64,000 nucleotides of DNA from the NCBI RefSeq assembly GCF_900604315.1, contig NZ_LR026978.1, forward strand, positions 2,370,325 to 2,434,324, read 5' to 3'. Both the position numbers and the translations under genes were made by a program. Position 1 is the first letter of the stretch. Each line of letters opens with the position of its first letter. Positions 29,828-39,254 of the stretch are shown here, one piece after another. The notes beneath the pieces were generated by a model. The model was not told the DNA's origin and ran no database searches. It saw only the letters and a list, made by a program, of their open reading frames with translations. Origin of the DNA: [Erwinia] mediterraneensis. Lineage in GTDB: Bacteria; Pseudomonadota; Gammaproteobacteria; Enterobacterales; Enterobacteriaceae.

Positions 29828-29880
29828 GTGGGTGAAATCCATGTTGCGTTAATGGGGAGTATTGTGCCAACATGCGTAAC

Positions 29881-29904
29881 GGAAGTATAGACGTCTGAAC
29901 GGCT
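29881..29904. promoter_or_regulatory. MetJ operator (three met boxes) between mtnA and mtnK
   Basis: Contiguous 8-mers GGAAGTAT, AGACGTCT and GAACGGCT match the met box at 5/8, 8/8 and 5/8. The central box is the perfect consensus. Placed to repress both divergent genes. Confidence 0.85.
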
Positions 29905-29933
29905 TATTACTGAAGATTCACGAGGAACAGGCA

Positions 29934-31133
29934 ATGTCACAATACCGTACGTTCACCGCTGCCGATGCTGTGGAATATGCAAAACGTTTTGGCAGCGTGG
30001 ACGATCCGTCTGCGCTGGTCAGCGCCGAGGAGATTGGTGATGGCAACCTCAACCTGGTGTTTAAAATTTTTGATCGCCAGGGGAAAAGCCGCGTCATTGT
30101 AAAACAGGCCCTGCCGTACGTGCGCTGTGTGGGCGAATCCTGGCCGCTGACGCTGGATCGCGCGCGCATTGAGGCGGAAACGCTGGTTGAACACTATAAA
30201 TATTGTCCTGAACATACGGTAAAAGTGACGCATTACGACCCGGCGCTGGCGGTGATGGTGATGGAGGATCTCTCCAGCTACCGTATCTGGCGCGGCGAGC
30301 TGGTGAGAGGCGCTTATTATCCGGAAGCGGCACGTCAGCTGGGCGAATATCTGGCGCAGACCCTGTTTCATACGTCCGATTTCTGTCTGCATCCGCACCA
30401 GAAAAAAGCGGAAGTGGCGCGTTTTATCAATCCGGAGCTGTGCGAGATCACCGAAGACCTGTTCTTCAACGATCCCTATATGAACCATGAGCGCAACAGC
30501 TATCCGGTTGCGCTGGAAACCCTGGCGGCTGAGTTGCGGGACGATAACGAACTGAAAATTGCCGTGGCGGGTTTGAAGCACCATTTCTTTGCCCATGCTG
30601 AAGCGTTGCTGCATGGCGATATTCACAGCGGTTCGATTTTTGTTGCCGATGGCAGCCTGAAAGTGATTGATGCCGAATTTGGCTATTTTGGTCCCATCGG
30701 TTTCGATGTGGGAACCGCACTGGGTAACCTGCTGATTAACTACTGCGCGCTGCCGGGCCTGTTATCGCCGCGTGAAGCGGCAGAGGGCCGCGAGCTGCGT
30801 CTGAACGATGTACGTGAAGTCTGGACGCGCTTTGCCGAACGCTTTACGGCGCTGGCCGCTGCGGAAACCCGCGATGTGGCGCTCGCCTGGCCCGGCTATG
30901 TCAACGCCTTCCTGCAAAAAGTATGGGCCGACAGCCTCGGCTACTGCGGCACCGAGTTGATTCGGCGCACGGTGGGCATGTCGCACGTGGCCGATATGAA
31001 AAATATCCGGGATGAAGCGATGCGCACAGAATGCATTCGCAGCGCGATTACCCTTGGCAAACGCTTAATCATTGCCGCGCCGCATATTGAGAACATCGAT
31101 GCGCTGATTGCGCGTATCCGCCAGAACGGGTGA
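29934..31133 (+). CDS. mtnK: 5-Methylthioribose kinase
   Basis: 399 aa, protein-kinase-like (choline/APH) fold. Phosphorylates methylthioribose at the 1-position, the entry step of the salvage cycle. Visible motifs are [10 protein letters not shown] (nucleotide loop), [11 protein letters not shown] (Lys), [13 protein letters not shown] (catalytic loop) and [15 protein letters not shown] (metal site). Because this kinase acts on free methylthioribose, extracellular methylthioribose is a possible input; see the transporter at 46.6-50.2 kb. Confidence 0.96.
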   Translation: MSQYRTFTAADAVEYAKRFGSVDDPSALVSAEEIGDGNLNLVFKIFDRQGKSRVIVKQALPYVRCVGESWPLTLDRARIEAETLVEHYKYCPEHTVKVTHYDPALAVMVMEDLSSYRIWRGELVRGAYYPEAARQLGEYLAQTLFHTSDFCLHPHQKKAEVARFINPELCEITEDLFFNDPYMNHERNSYPVALETLAAELRDDNELKIAVAGLKHHFFAHAEALLHGDIHSGSIFVADGSLKVIDAEFGYFGPIGFDVGTALGNLLINYCALPGLLSPREAAEGRELRLNDVREVWTRFAERFTALAAAETRDVALAWPGYVNAFLQKVWADSLGYCGTELIRRTVGMSHVADMKNIRDEAMRTECIRSAITLGKRLIIAAPHIENIDALIARIRQNG

Positions 31134-31146
31134 TGCCCAGTTTTTG

Positions 31147-31183
31147 TGCACCATATTGGTGAGTAATGCATCAATGTGGTGCG
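31147..31183 (+). promoter_or_regulatory. Two tandem NtrC sites
   Basis: TGCACCATATTGGTGAG (31147-31163) and TGCATCAATGTGGTGCG (31167-31183) both fit TGCACCA-N3-TGGTGCA with one or two mismatches. Their centres are 20 bp apart, on one DNA face. They lie about 70-90 bp before the sigma-54 promoter. Confidence 0.8.
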
Positions 31184-31235
31184 CTTATTCGATGTTATTA
31201 GGAATGAGCTGATTGATTTCAGGGGAGTGCAGGGT

Positions 31236-31251
31236 TGGCATGAATCTTTCA
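31236..31251 (+). promoter_or_regulatory. Sigma-54 promoter of the amide operon
   Basis: TGGCATGAATCTTTCA fits TGGCAYRN4TTGCW at all defined positions but one (GC is TC). Two NtrC sites upstream strengthen the call. Transcription should begin near 31263. Confidence 0.75.
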
Positions 31252-31318
31252 TAAGATTTACCCACAAGCCGGGATCACCCTGTAAGTCTTGAACATATCT
31301 GATGTCGACAGGTAACGA

Positions 31319-31357
31319 AGCCTGATTGCCCTGCAAGGGGACAATCAGGCTTTTTTT
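31319..31357 (+). terminator. Leader terminator (probable attenuator) before amiC-like gene
   Basis: The outer stem AGCCTGATTG/CAATCAGGCT encloses an inner hairpin CCC-TGCAAG-GGG and runs into a seven-T tract. It lies within the presumed leader (31263-31375), immediately before the first gene. An intrinsic terminator between promoter and an AmiR-containing operon suggests antitermination control. Confidence 0.75.
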
Positions 31358-31375
31358 ATGCAGAGAGAAACGTGC

Positions 31376-32512
31376 GTGCAAACTATTGATATTGGCATTT
31401 TGCTGTCAACGGAGGGGACCTACAGCCATATGGCGAAAAGCGCACTGGCGGGCGCACGCCATGCGCTGGCAGAGATCAATGCCGATCCCCGTTATCCGTT
31501 CCAGCTTCAGGCCCGGCATATCAATCCGGCGGGCAATCTCGCAGCCTACAGCGAGGCAGTCAGTCACTTTATCGCTGCGGGCATTCACCATATTTTTGGC
31601 ACCATCACTTCGGCCAGCCGCAAAGAGATTATTCCCGATCTGGAACAGCATAACCTGTTGCTGTGGTACGGCTGCCCCTATGAAGGTTTTGAGAGCAGCG
31701 AACAGGTCATCTATCTGGGCGGCTGCCCTAATCAGACCCTGATCCCGTTATTACGCCTGGCGCTGGAAACCATGGGGCAGCGTGCCTGGCTTATCGGCTC
31801 CAATTATGTCTGGGGCTGGGAGAGTAATCGCATTGCCCGTGAAGTGGTGGAAGCCGCTGGCGGCAGCGTGGTGGGAGAAAAATACCTGCATCTGCGCCAC
31901 GGCGAAGTCACGGAGCTGGTGGAAAACATTCTTGATGCTGGCGTTGACTTCGTGCTGAACAACCTGGTGGGTGACTCTTCTTACGCCTTTTTGCGCGCGC
32001 TGGACGCGGCCTGTTTGCGTCGTGGTCAGAGACTGGCCGTGCTGAGCTGCAACTTTACTGAAGCAGAAGTGGAAGAGGTGGCGCCGTTGCACGCGGTGCG
32101 TCTGCTCTCCTGTGGCCCCTTCTTTGAAAGCGTGGATCCCGTCTTTTGCGCGCGCCAGCGCCAGCAACACGGCGCGCAACGTATTTCCCATTATTACGTC
32201 GGCGCCTGGCGTGCGGTGAAGCTGTTTGCCGACAGTCTGCGCCTGGCGGGTGACAGCCAGCCTGATGCGCTGCTGGCCGCGCTGCATCACCAGTATGACG
32301 AGACATCACCGGGCGCGCACGCAGTCCTGGCGAAAAATAATCACGCCATGCTGCCCTGTTATATCGCCGAGCTGCAGCAGGAGCGTTTTCAGCTGCTGCA
32401 CAGCGAGCCACAGCCGGTGATGCCCGATCCCTATCTCTCTGCAACCGACCTGCGTCAGGGTCTGCCGGTTGCCATGAGCCCTGCCAGACCTGTCCTGAGG
32501 ATTGTGAAATGA
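31376..32512 (+). CDS. AmiC-like amide-sensing regulator (periplasmic-binding fold, cytosolic)
   Basis: About 378 aa. Type I periplasmic-binding-protein fold without a signal peptide, as in Pseudomonas AmiC, the amide sensor that holds AmiR inactive. Shared landmarks are DIGILLSTEGTYSHMA, the GCPYEGFE loop, IGSNYVWGWESNRI and PVMPDPYLS at the end. I favour the GTG at 31376 (AGAGAG upstream) because the ATG at 31358 directly abuts the terminator T tract with no ribosome site. It overlaps the amiR-like gene by 4 bp. The ligand is probably a short amide, inferred from the formamidase in the operon. Confidence 0.82.
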   Translation: MQTIDIGILLSTEGTYSHMAKSALAGARHALAEINADPRYPFQLQARHINPAGNLAAYSEAVSHFIAAGIHHIFGTITSASRKEIIPDLEQHNLLLWYGCPYEGFESSEQVIYLGGCPNQTLIPLLRLALETMGQRAWLIGSNYVWGWESNRIAREVVEAAGGSVVGEKYLHLRHGEVTELVENILDAGVDFVLNNLVGDSSYAFLRALDAACLRRGQRLAVLSCNFTEAEVEEVAPLHAVRLLSCGPFFESVDPVFCARQRQQHGAQRISHYYVGAWRAVKLFADSLRLAGDSQPDALLAALHHQYDETSPGAHAVLAKNNHAMLPCYIAELQQERFQLLHSEPQPVMPDPYLSATDLRQGLPVAMSPARPVLRIVK

Positions 32513-33105
32513 AAACGCTACTGTCACCAGATTTTGACGCTCAGCCGCTGCTGCTGGTGGATTGCGAGGCGCGCAGCCGGGAGGCGCTGGAAAAGAACCT
32601 GACGCGCATGGGGATCCGCTGGCATCACCTGGCGGCGGATGAGCCAGCGCCGGCACTGGCTCCCTGCGCAGTACTGGTTGAGCTGGAAACCTTTGCCAGC
32701 CCGCTGATTCTGCAGCAGGTTAACCTGGCCGGGATTCCGGTTATTGCGCTGACCTCGCACGAAGGGCTGTCACAGGTTCAACGTGCGCTGACGCTGGGAG
32801 CCACGGCCATTCTTCCCAAACCTATTACGCAGCGCGCTATCTATACCACTCTGATGATGGCGGTGGGGCTGCGGCGGCAGCTGCAGGAGAGCCAGCAGCA
32901 ACTGCAGCTGCTGCGCCAGCGTCTGCAGGCGACACCGCAAATTACCCAGGCGCTGGCAGCCTTGATGCTGGCGGAAAAGATTGATGAACAGCAGGCCTGG
33001 GCCCGCCTGCGCACCGCATCGATGCGCAGTAATCAGTCTGTGGCGCAGGTCGCGCAGCAGTGGCTGCAACAGAACGACTTTCCGGTGCAGGAGCGTTCAT
33101 CATGA
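32509..33105 (+). CDS. AmiR-like ANTAR-domain antiterminator
   Basis: 198 aa, the size of AmiR (196 aa). The N-terminal pseudo-receiver domain (residues 1-120) lacks the phospho-acceptor pattern of true response regulators. A coiled-coil linker rich in Gln/Leu follows. The C-terminal ANTAR domain (about 140-195) contains AEKIDEQQAWARLRTASMRSNQSVAQVAQQW. ANTAR proteins bind leader RNA and prevent termination; the terminator at 31319-31357 is the obvious target. Overlaps its neighbours by 4 bp at both ends. Confidence 0.87.
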   Translation: MKTLLSPDFDAQPLLLVDCEARSREALEKNLTRMGIRWHHLAADEPAPALAPCAVLVELETFASPLILQQVNLAGIPVIALTSHEGLSQVQRALTLGATAILPKPITQRAIYTTLMMAVGLRRQLQESQQQLQLLRQRLQATPQITQALAALMLAEKIDEQQAWARLRTASMRSNQSVAQVAQQWLQQNDFPVQERSS

Positions 33106-33950
33106 AACAACTTCTTCCTTTACTGCGGCGTCCGGCACTGACGCTCTCCCTGCTGTTTATCGTGCTGGTAGTGCTGGCGGCGCTGTTCGCCCCCTGGGTT
33201 ACCCCTTTCGATCCCAACGAACAGTTTGCCGAAGGGCTGAGCATGGAGGGGGCTCCACTCCCGCCCGATGCTACCTACTGGCTGGGCACTGACCTGCTGG
33301 GACGCGATCTGCTGTCGCGTCTGATTTATGGCGCACGCACCTCATTGCTGATAGGCGTACTGGCCAACGGCATCGCGGTTGTTACCGGCGTGCTGATTGG
33401 CCTGAGTGCCGGTTACCTGCAGGGGCGCGTGGGCAGTCTGCTGATGCGCTTTACCGACCTGATGATGGCCTTTCCGGCTTTGCTGCTGGCGATTACCCTG
33501 GCGGCGATTTTCCAGCCCAGCGTCTGGATCGTGGCGATGGTGATCGCCATGGTGAATTGGGTACAGATTGCCCGCGTCATTTATGCCGAAACCAGTGCGC
33601 TCAGCGCCCGCGACTTTATTGCCGTCGAGCGGACGCTGGGTGCCGGCACCTTACGTATTCTGGGCGTGCATCTGATCCCGCATCTGGTGCCCACCGTGCT
33701 GGTCTGGGCCACGCTGGGGATCTCCACCACGGTGCTGCTGGAAGCCACGCTCTCCTTCCTCGGGGTTGGCGTACAGCCACCCACGCCGAGCTGGGGCAAC
33801 ATCATTTTCGAAAGCCAGACCTGGTTTACCTCCGCACCCTGGCTGGTGTTCTTTCCTGGCGCAGCCATCGTTCTGCTGTCGCTCGCTTTTAACATCGTTG
33901 GTGATGCCCTGCGCGACGCCCTCGATCCCAGCTTAAAAAGGAGAATGTAA
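33102..33950 (+). CDS. Peptide/nickel-type ABC permease (DppC-like)
   Basis: 282 aa with about six membrane helices. The WLGTDLLGRDLLSRLIYGARTSL signature of DppC/OppC permeases is near residues 65-85. The ATPase-contacting EAA loop contains ARDFIAVERTLGAGTLRI. The start MKQLLPLLRR overlaps the amiR-like stop. Partner of the following DppB-like permease. Confidence 0.88.
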   Translation: MKQLLPLLRRPALTLSLLFIVLVVLAALFAPWVTPFDPNEQFAEGLSMEGAPLPPDATYWLGTDLLGRDLLSRLIYGARTSLLIGVLANGIAVVTGVLIGLSAGYLQGRVGSLLMRFTDLMMAFPALLLAITLAAIFQPSVWIVAMVIAMVNWVQIARVIYAETSALSARDFIAVERTLGAGTLRILGVHLIPHLVPTVLVWATLGISTTVLLEATLSFLGVGVQPPTPSWGNIIFESQTWFTSAPWLVFFPGAAIVLLSLAFNIVGDALRDALDPSLKRRM

Positions 33951-34870
33951 TGCTGTTTCTGGGAAGGCGTTTACTGCATGCCGCTCTGATCCTGCTCGGG
34001 GTCACGCTGATCTGTTATCTGTTGCTGTTTATGTTGCCGGCCGATCCGGCGCGCCAGATTGCCGGACGCAGCGCCACGCCGGAAGTGGTCGAGAATATTC
34101 GCCATCAGCTGGGGCTGGATCTGCCATTTTATCAGCAATATTACCGCTATCTGACAGGCTTGCTGCATGGCGATCTGGGTCGCTCGTTTATTCAGCGCAG
34201 CGAAGTCAGTGAGCTGATGGCGGCCCGCATCGGGCCCTCACTGCAGCTAATGGCGGCCGGGATTCTGTGTGAGCTGGTGCTGGGGATTGCGCTGGGCACC
34301 CTGGCGGCGCTCAAGCGGGGCGGTCTGGCGGACCGGATATTGATGGCGCTCTCCTTTATTGGCGTCTCGGCGCCACAGTTTATCGCCGCGATGCTGTTTC
34401 TCTATCTGTTTGCTGTGGTGCTCAACTGGTTTCCCATGGGGGGCTACGGCGGGTTCAGCCATCTGGCGCTGCCCGCCCTGACGCTGGGCGTGCTCGGTAG
34501 CGGCTGGTATTCACGTATGTTGCGCTCATCGATGATTGAAGTGTTGCATCAGGATTTTATCCGTACCGCACGCGCCAAAGGGCTGGGCCGGACGCGCGTG
34601 CTGCTGCGTCATGTACTGCCGAATGCCGTACTGCCGCTGATCCCGATGATCGGCATTGATATCGGCATCTTTATGGGCGGCCTGGTGGTGGTGGAGTCAG
34701 TGTTCGGCTGGCCGGGCATTGGCCAGCTGGCGTGGCAGGCGATTCAACAGGTGGATATCCCGGTGATTGTCGGGGTAACCACGGTATCAGCGGTTGCCAT
34801 TGTTGGCGGCAACCTTATTGCGGATTTAGTACTGCCGTGGGTCGATCCGCGTATTGATGTCAAAAAGTAG
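33950..34870 (+). CDS. Peptide/nickel-type ABC permease (DppB-like)
   Basis: 306 aa with six predicted membrane helices. DppB-type landmarks are the N-terminal LLGVTLICYLLLFMLPADPA, LGLDLPFYQQYYRYL and the EAA loop DFIRTARAKGLGRTRVLLRHVLPNA. The ATG shares one base with the previous stop codon (TAATG), so translation is coupled. Confidence 0.88.
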   Translation: MLFLGRRLLHAALILLGVTLICYLLLFMLPADPARQIAGRSATPEVVENIRHQLGLDLPFYQQYYRYLTGLLHGDLGRSFIQRSEVSELMAARIGPSLQLMAAGILCELVLGIALGTLAALKRGGLADRILMALSFIGVSAPQFIAAMLFLYLFAVVLNWFPMGGYGGFSHLALPALTLGVLGSGWYSRMLRSSMIEVLHQDFIRTARAKGLGRTRVLLRHVLPNAVLPLIPMIGIDIGIFMGGLVVVESVFGWPGIGQLAWQAIQQVDIPVIVGVTTVSAVAIVGGNLIADLVLPWVDPRIDVKK

Positions 34871-34883
34871 CAGGGGAAAAATA

Positions 34884-36491
34884 ATGAAAAAAGCTTTACT
34901 GACGCTGGCGGTGACCGCGGCCTGTTTCTCTTTCGGAGTACAGGCAGAGGCGCTCAAACCGGGCGGTGACATTGTAGTAACTTATCAGAATGATGTGGCA
35001 ACACTGGATCCAGCCATTGGCTACGACTGGCAAAACTGGTCGATGATCAAAAGCCTGTTCGATGGCCTGATGGATTACCGTCCCGGCACCACCGAACTGG
35101 AGAACGACCTGGCGGAAAGCTATACCATTTCTGCCGATGGCCGCGTTTACACCTTTGTGCTGCGTAAAGGCGTTAAGTTTCACAACGGACGTGAAGTGAC
35201 CGCCGCGGATGTGAAATATTCTCTGGAGCGTACGGCTAACCCGCAAACGCAAAGCCCGGGCGCTGGCTTCTTCAGCATGATTGCTGGTTATGATGACGTT
35301 GCGAACGGCAAAACCACGACGCTGAGCGGCATCAAAGTGGTCGATGATCATCAGCTGACCATTACCCTGAGCGAACCTAACGCGACTTTCCTGCATGTGC
35401 TGGCGCTTAACTTCGCCTCCGTGGTTCCCCAGGAAGAGGTGAAGAAATGGGGCGCTGACTTCGGTAAGCATCCGGTAGGTAGTGGCGCCTTTGCGCTGGA
35501 AGAGTGGAAGCTGGGCCAGGCGCTGGTGTTACGCAAAAACCCGAACTATTACAAAGCGGGCGTACCGGTGCTGGATCGTATTACATTTGAAATTGGTCAG
35601 GATCCCTCAGTAGCCCTGATGCGTCTGCAAAAAGGCGAAGTGGATATTGCCGGTGATGGTGTGCCGCCTGCGCAGTTCCTGGCGTTCAAAAACAACGCCG
35701 CCTATAAAGAACTGCTGGTTACCGGTGAACAGCTGCAGACCGGCTATATCACGTTAAAAACCACGCTGCCGCCGTTTGATAACCTGAAAGTGCGTCAGGC
35801 CGTCAATATGGCGATCAATAAAGATCGCATTGTGCGCATCATCAACGGCCGTGCTAAGTCCGCCAACCAGCCGCTGCCGCCAGCCATGCCGGGCTACGAC
35901 AAAGATTATCACGGCTTCGCTTACGATCAGGAAAAAGCGAAGGCATTGCTCAGCGAAGCGGGCCACCCGAATGGCTTTACCACTGAACTTTACGTCATGA
36001 ATACCGATCCGCAGCCGCGTATCGCCCAGTCTATCCAGCAGGATCTGGCTAAAGTGGGTATTCAGGTGAATATTAAGTCGCTGGCGCAGGCGAGCGTGAT
36101 TGCTGCAGGCGGCTCCGCCAGCCAGGCTCCGATGGTCTGGTCCGGCGGTATGGCCTGGATTGCTGACTTCCCGGATCCCTCTAACTTCTACGGTCCGATC
36201 CTTGGCTGTGCGGGCGCAGTAGAAGGCGGCTGGAACTGGGCGCGTTACTGTAACAAGGCGCTGGATGCCCAGGCTGCGGCAGCGGACGCTATGGTAAATC
36301 CGGAGCAGCAGAGCGCGCGCATCGACGCCTGGCGCAAGATCTTCACCACTGCGATGGATGATGCGCCCTGGGTGCCGATCTTCAACGAAAAACGTTATAC
36401 CGTGCGCTCGGCACGCATGGGCGGCGCGGATGCACTCTATGTCGATCCGGTACATGTTCCGGTCAACTACGACTATATCGGGCTGAAATAA
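34884..36491 (+). CDS. Family-5 ABC periplasmic substrate-binding protein
   Basis: 535 aa with a signal peptide ending GVQAEA near residue 22. SBP family 5 motifs include KPGGDIVVTYQNDVATLDP and LRKGVKFHNGREVTAADVKYSLER. Homologous to dipeptide- and nickel-binding proteins. The formamidase context suggests an amide-containing ligand, but specificity cannot be read from sequence. The start MKKALLTLAV follows AGGGGA. Confidence 0.88.
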   Translation: MKKALLTLAVTAACFSFGVQAEALKPGGDIVVTYQNDVATLDPAIGYDWQNWSMIKSLFDGLMDYRPGTTELENDLAESYTISADGRVYTFVLRKGVKFHNGREVTAADVKYSLERTANPQTQSPGAGFFSMIAGYDDVANGKTTTLSGIKVVDDHQLTITLSEPNATFLHVLALNFASVVPQEEVKKWGADFGKHPVGSGAFALEEWKLGQALVLRKNPNYYKAGVPVLDRITFEIGQDPSVALMRLQKGEVDIAGDGVPPAQFLAFKNNAAYKELLVTGEQLQTGYITLKTTLPPFDNLKVRQAVNMAINKDRIVRIINGRAKSANQPLPPAMPGYDKDYHGFAYDQEKAKALLSEAGHPNGFTTELYVMNTDPQPRIAQSIQQDLAKVGIQVNIKSLAQASVIAAGGSASQAPMVWSGGMAWIADFPDPSNFYGPILGCAGAVEGGWNWARYCNKALDAQAAAADAMVNPEQQSARIDAWRKIFTTAMDDAPWVPIFNEKRYTVRSARMGGADALYVDPVHVPVNYDYIGLK

Positions 36492-36553
36492 TCGGCTGTC
36501 AGCGTCCCGTACTTTTGTGACGGGGCTCTGCCTCTGCGTAAGGAGCAAAAGAG

Positions 36554-37501
36554 ATGTGCCAAAACTGTCTGGTTAAAACAATTCATCACGCGCAACACCA
36601 TTTTGGCTGGGATAACAGCCTGACGCCGGTTGCGCATGTAGCTTCCGGCAGTCAGCTGGAATTCCACTGTCTGGACGCCGCTAATGGCTGGTTCTCCGCC
36701 GATTCCAGCGCGGCAGATATCACCACGCTGCCTTTCGATAAGCTGAACCCGGTCAGCGGCCCGATCTATGTGGAAGGAGCGCAGCCGGGCGATGCGCTGA
36801 AAGTGACGCTGGAGTCATTCCGTCCCAGCGGCTTTGGCTGGACGGCCAATATTCCCGGCTTTGGTCTGCTGGCGGATCAGTTTCCTGACCCGGCGCTGAC
36901 GCTGTGGAACTACGATCGTGACAGCATGGCCCCCAGCGCCTTTGGCCGCTATGGTCGCGTGCCGCTGAAGCCTTTCGCCGGTACCATTGGCGTGGCGCCG
37001 GCCGCTGCCGGTCACCATTCAGTCGTCCCGCCGCGTCGGGTCGGCGGCAACCTGGATATTCGTGATCTTTCCACCGGCTGTACGCTCTGGCTGCCGGTCG
37101 AAGTAGAGGGCGCACTGTTTTCTGTTGGCGACACCCACGCCGCGCAGGGCGACGGTGAAGTGTGCGGTACGGCGATTGAAAGCGCGATGGACGTGGTAGT
37201 GAAGCTGGAAGTGGTGAAAAACATGCCGCTGAAAACCCCGCGCTTCGCCACGCCAGGCCCGGTGACCAGTCACCTCGATAAACACGGTTACAATGCCTTT
37301 ACCGGTATCGGCCCGGATCTGATGACCGCCGCGCGCGATGCCGTCAGCTACACCATCGATGCCCTGTGCCGTGAGCAGGGGATGTCTGCGGAAGAGGCCT
37401 ATATGCTCTGCTCGGTGTGCGGCGACCTGCGTATCAGTGAAATCGTTGATCAGCCCAACTGGGTGGTTTCTTTCTATTTCCCCAACAGCGTTTTTAACTG
37501 A
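36554..37501 (+). CDS. Acetamidase/formamidase family hydrolase
   Basis: 315 aa FmdA-type amidohydrolase releasing ammonia from formamide, acetamide or a related small amide. Family landmarks are NPVSGPIYVEGAQPGDAL, the IPGFGLL segment, HQ-type loop AAAGHHSVVPPRRVGGNLD, VGDTHAAQGDGEVCGTAIE and MLCSVCGDLRISEIVD near the end. It lies between the binding-protein gene and the fused ATPase, so import and hydrolysis are co-expressed. No signal peptide, hence cytosolic. Confidence 0.88.
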   Translation: MCQNCLVKTIHHAQHHFGWDNSLTPVAHVASGSQLEFHCLDAANGWFSADSSAADITTLPFDKLNPVSGPIYVEGAQPGDALKVTLESFRPSGFGWTANIPGFGLLADQFPDPALTLWNYDRDSMAPSAFGRYGRVPLKPFAGTIGVAPAAAGHHSVVPPRRVGGNLDIRDLSTGCTLWLPVEVEGALFSVGDTHAAQGDGEVCGTAIESAMDVVVKLEVVKNMPLKTPRFATPGPVTSHLDKHGYNAFTGIGPDLMTAARDAVSYTIDALCREQGMSAEEAYMLCSVCGDLRISEIVDQPNWVVSFYFPNSVFN

Positions 37502-37509
37502 GGAGCACT

Positions 37510-39243
37510 ATGTCAGCCGTCACGCCTCCTGCACCCCTGCTCTCGGTTGAGCGCCTGTCGATAGAATTTGGCGCACATCGGGTGGTGGATGATGTCAGCT
37601 TTGCCCTCTGGCCGGGCAAAACCTTGTGTATTGCTGGCGAGTCAGGCAGCGGCAAGTCGCTGAGCTCGCTGGCGATCATGGGACTGCTGCCCCCGGAAGC
37701 GCGTATTCCGGGCGGCGCTATTCTGTTTGATAACCAGGATCTGCTCAGTCTGCCGGAACGGCAGCTGCAGCAGCTACGCGGAAAGTCGGTAGCGATGATC
37801 TTCCAGGAGCCGATGACCTCGCTGAATCCGTTAATGCGGGTAGGGCAACAGCTGGAGGAGACGCTGCAACGGCATGAAGCGCTGGGACGACGCGAGCGTC
37901 GCAGTCGGGTCAAAGCGATGCTGGATGCGGTAAAAATCAGCCAGGTGGAGAAGCGACTGGAACAGTATCCCCATGAACTCTCCGGGGGGATGCGCCAGCG
38001 GGTGATGATCGCCATGGCGATGCTCTGCCAGCCGCGCGTGCTGATCGCTGATGAGCCGACCACCGCGCTGGATGTCACCATTCAGGCGCAGATCCTCGAT
38101 TTAATGCGTGAGCTGCAACAGGAGTTCTCCACCAGCCTGATGCTGATTACTCATGATATGGGGGTCGTGGCGGAAATGGCGGATGACGTAGTGGTGATGA
38201 ATAAGGGCAAAATCATGGAGCAGGCGCCGGTGCGGACGCTGTTTACCGCCCCTCAGGCGCCTTATACCCGTCAGCTGCTGCAGGCGGTGCCGGTGCTCGG
38301 CCAGGCACCTGCGCTGGAGCCGGTGCCCGCAACGCAGCCCCTGCTCAGCGTGCGCGATTTAACGGTGCGTTTTCCGGTACGGGGCGACGGCCTGCGCGCA
38401 CGGCGTGAAGTGCACGCCGTCAACCGCGTCAGCTTCGATCTTTTCCCTGGCGAAACCCTGGGGATTGTCGGCGAAAGCGGCTGCGGCAAGTCCACCACGG
38501 CAAAAGCGCTGATGAATATGGTGCCCTTTAGCGGCAGCGCGCGCCTGGACGGCCAGGAGCTGTGCGGCCTGCAGGGCGAGGCACTGCGGGCGGTACGCCG
38601 CGATCTGCAGATGGTGTTTCAGGATCCCTGGGCGGCGCTGAATCCGCGCAAAACCATTTTCGAGCTGGTGGGCGAGCCGCTGCTGATCCATGATCAGATG
38701 CCGGTTGCCGGACGCGAAGCGCGGGTCGCGCAGCTGTTGCAACAGGTCGGCTTGCCTGCCGATGCCATGCGCCGTTATCCACATCAGTTTTCCGGCGGCC
38801 AGCGGCAGCGTATCTGTATTGCCCGTGCGCTGGCGCTCAACCCGAAAGTGATTATCGCCGATGAGTCGGTGTCGGCGCTGGATGTTTCGGTGCAGGCGCA
38901 GGTACTGGAGCTGCTGGAACAGCTGCGTGAGCAGTATCAGCTCAGCTACCTGTTTATTTCCCATGATATGGCGGTAGTAGAGCGCATTTGTCATCGGGTG
39001 GCTGTGATGTATGGCGGGCAGATTGTCGAGATTGGGCCGCGTGATCGGGTGCTGCACCATCCGCGCCATCCCTATACCCGCCATCTGCTCAGCGCCGTAC
39101 CGATGCCGGATGTGGAGCGTAAGCGGGAACCGCGCAACGTTATTGCGCTGCCGGAACGGCCCGATCCGATTAAACCCATTGGCTGGCAGAGCGGGCCGCA
39201 GCAGTTTACCGATTTTGGTGACGGCCATCTGGCCGCGTGCTGA
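37510..39243 (+). CDS. Fused double ABC ATPase (DppD-DppF type)
   Basis: 577 aa with two complete nucleotide-binding domains in one chain, as in GsiA. Domain 1 (about 1-265) has GESGSGKS, LSGGMRQR and VLIADEPTTALD. Domain 2 (about 280-560) has GESGCGKST, FSGGQRQR and VIIADESVSALD. It serves the DppB/DppC-like permease pair. Last gene of the amide operon, ended by a G/C-rich terminator. Confidence 0.9.
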   Translation: MSAVTPPAPLLSVERLSIEFGAHRVVDDVSFALWPGKTLCIAGESGSGKSLSSLAIMGLLPPEARIPGGAILFDNQDLLSLPERQLQQLRGKSVAMIFQEPMTSLNPLMRVGQQLEETLQRHEALGRRERRSRVKAMLDAVKISQVEKRLEQYPHELSGGMRQRVMIAMAMLCQPRVLIADEPTTALDVTIQAQILDLMRELQQEFSTSLMLITHDMGVVAEMADDVVVMNKGKIMEQAPVRTLFTAPQAPYTRQLLQAVPVLGQAPALEPVPATQPLLSVRDLTVRFPVRGDGLRARREVHAVNRVSFDLFPGETLGIVGESGCGKSTTAKALMNMVPFSGSARLDGQELCGLQGEALRAVRRDLQMVFQDPWAALNPRKTIFELVGEPLLIHDQMPVAGREARVAQLLQQVGLPADAMRRYPHQFSGGQRQRICIARALALNPKVIIADESVSALDVSVQAQVLELLEQLREQYQLSYLFISHDMAVVERICHRVAVMYGGQIVEIGPRDRVLHHPRHPYTRHLLSAVPMPDVERKREPRNVIALPERPDPIKPIGWQSGPQQFTDFGDGHLAAC

Positions 39244-39254
39244 CAGGAAAAGAA

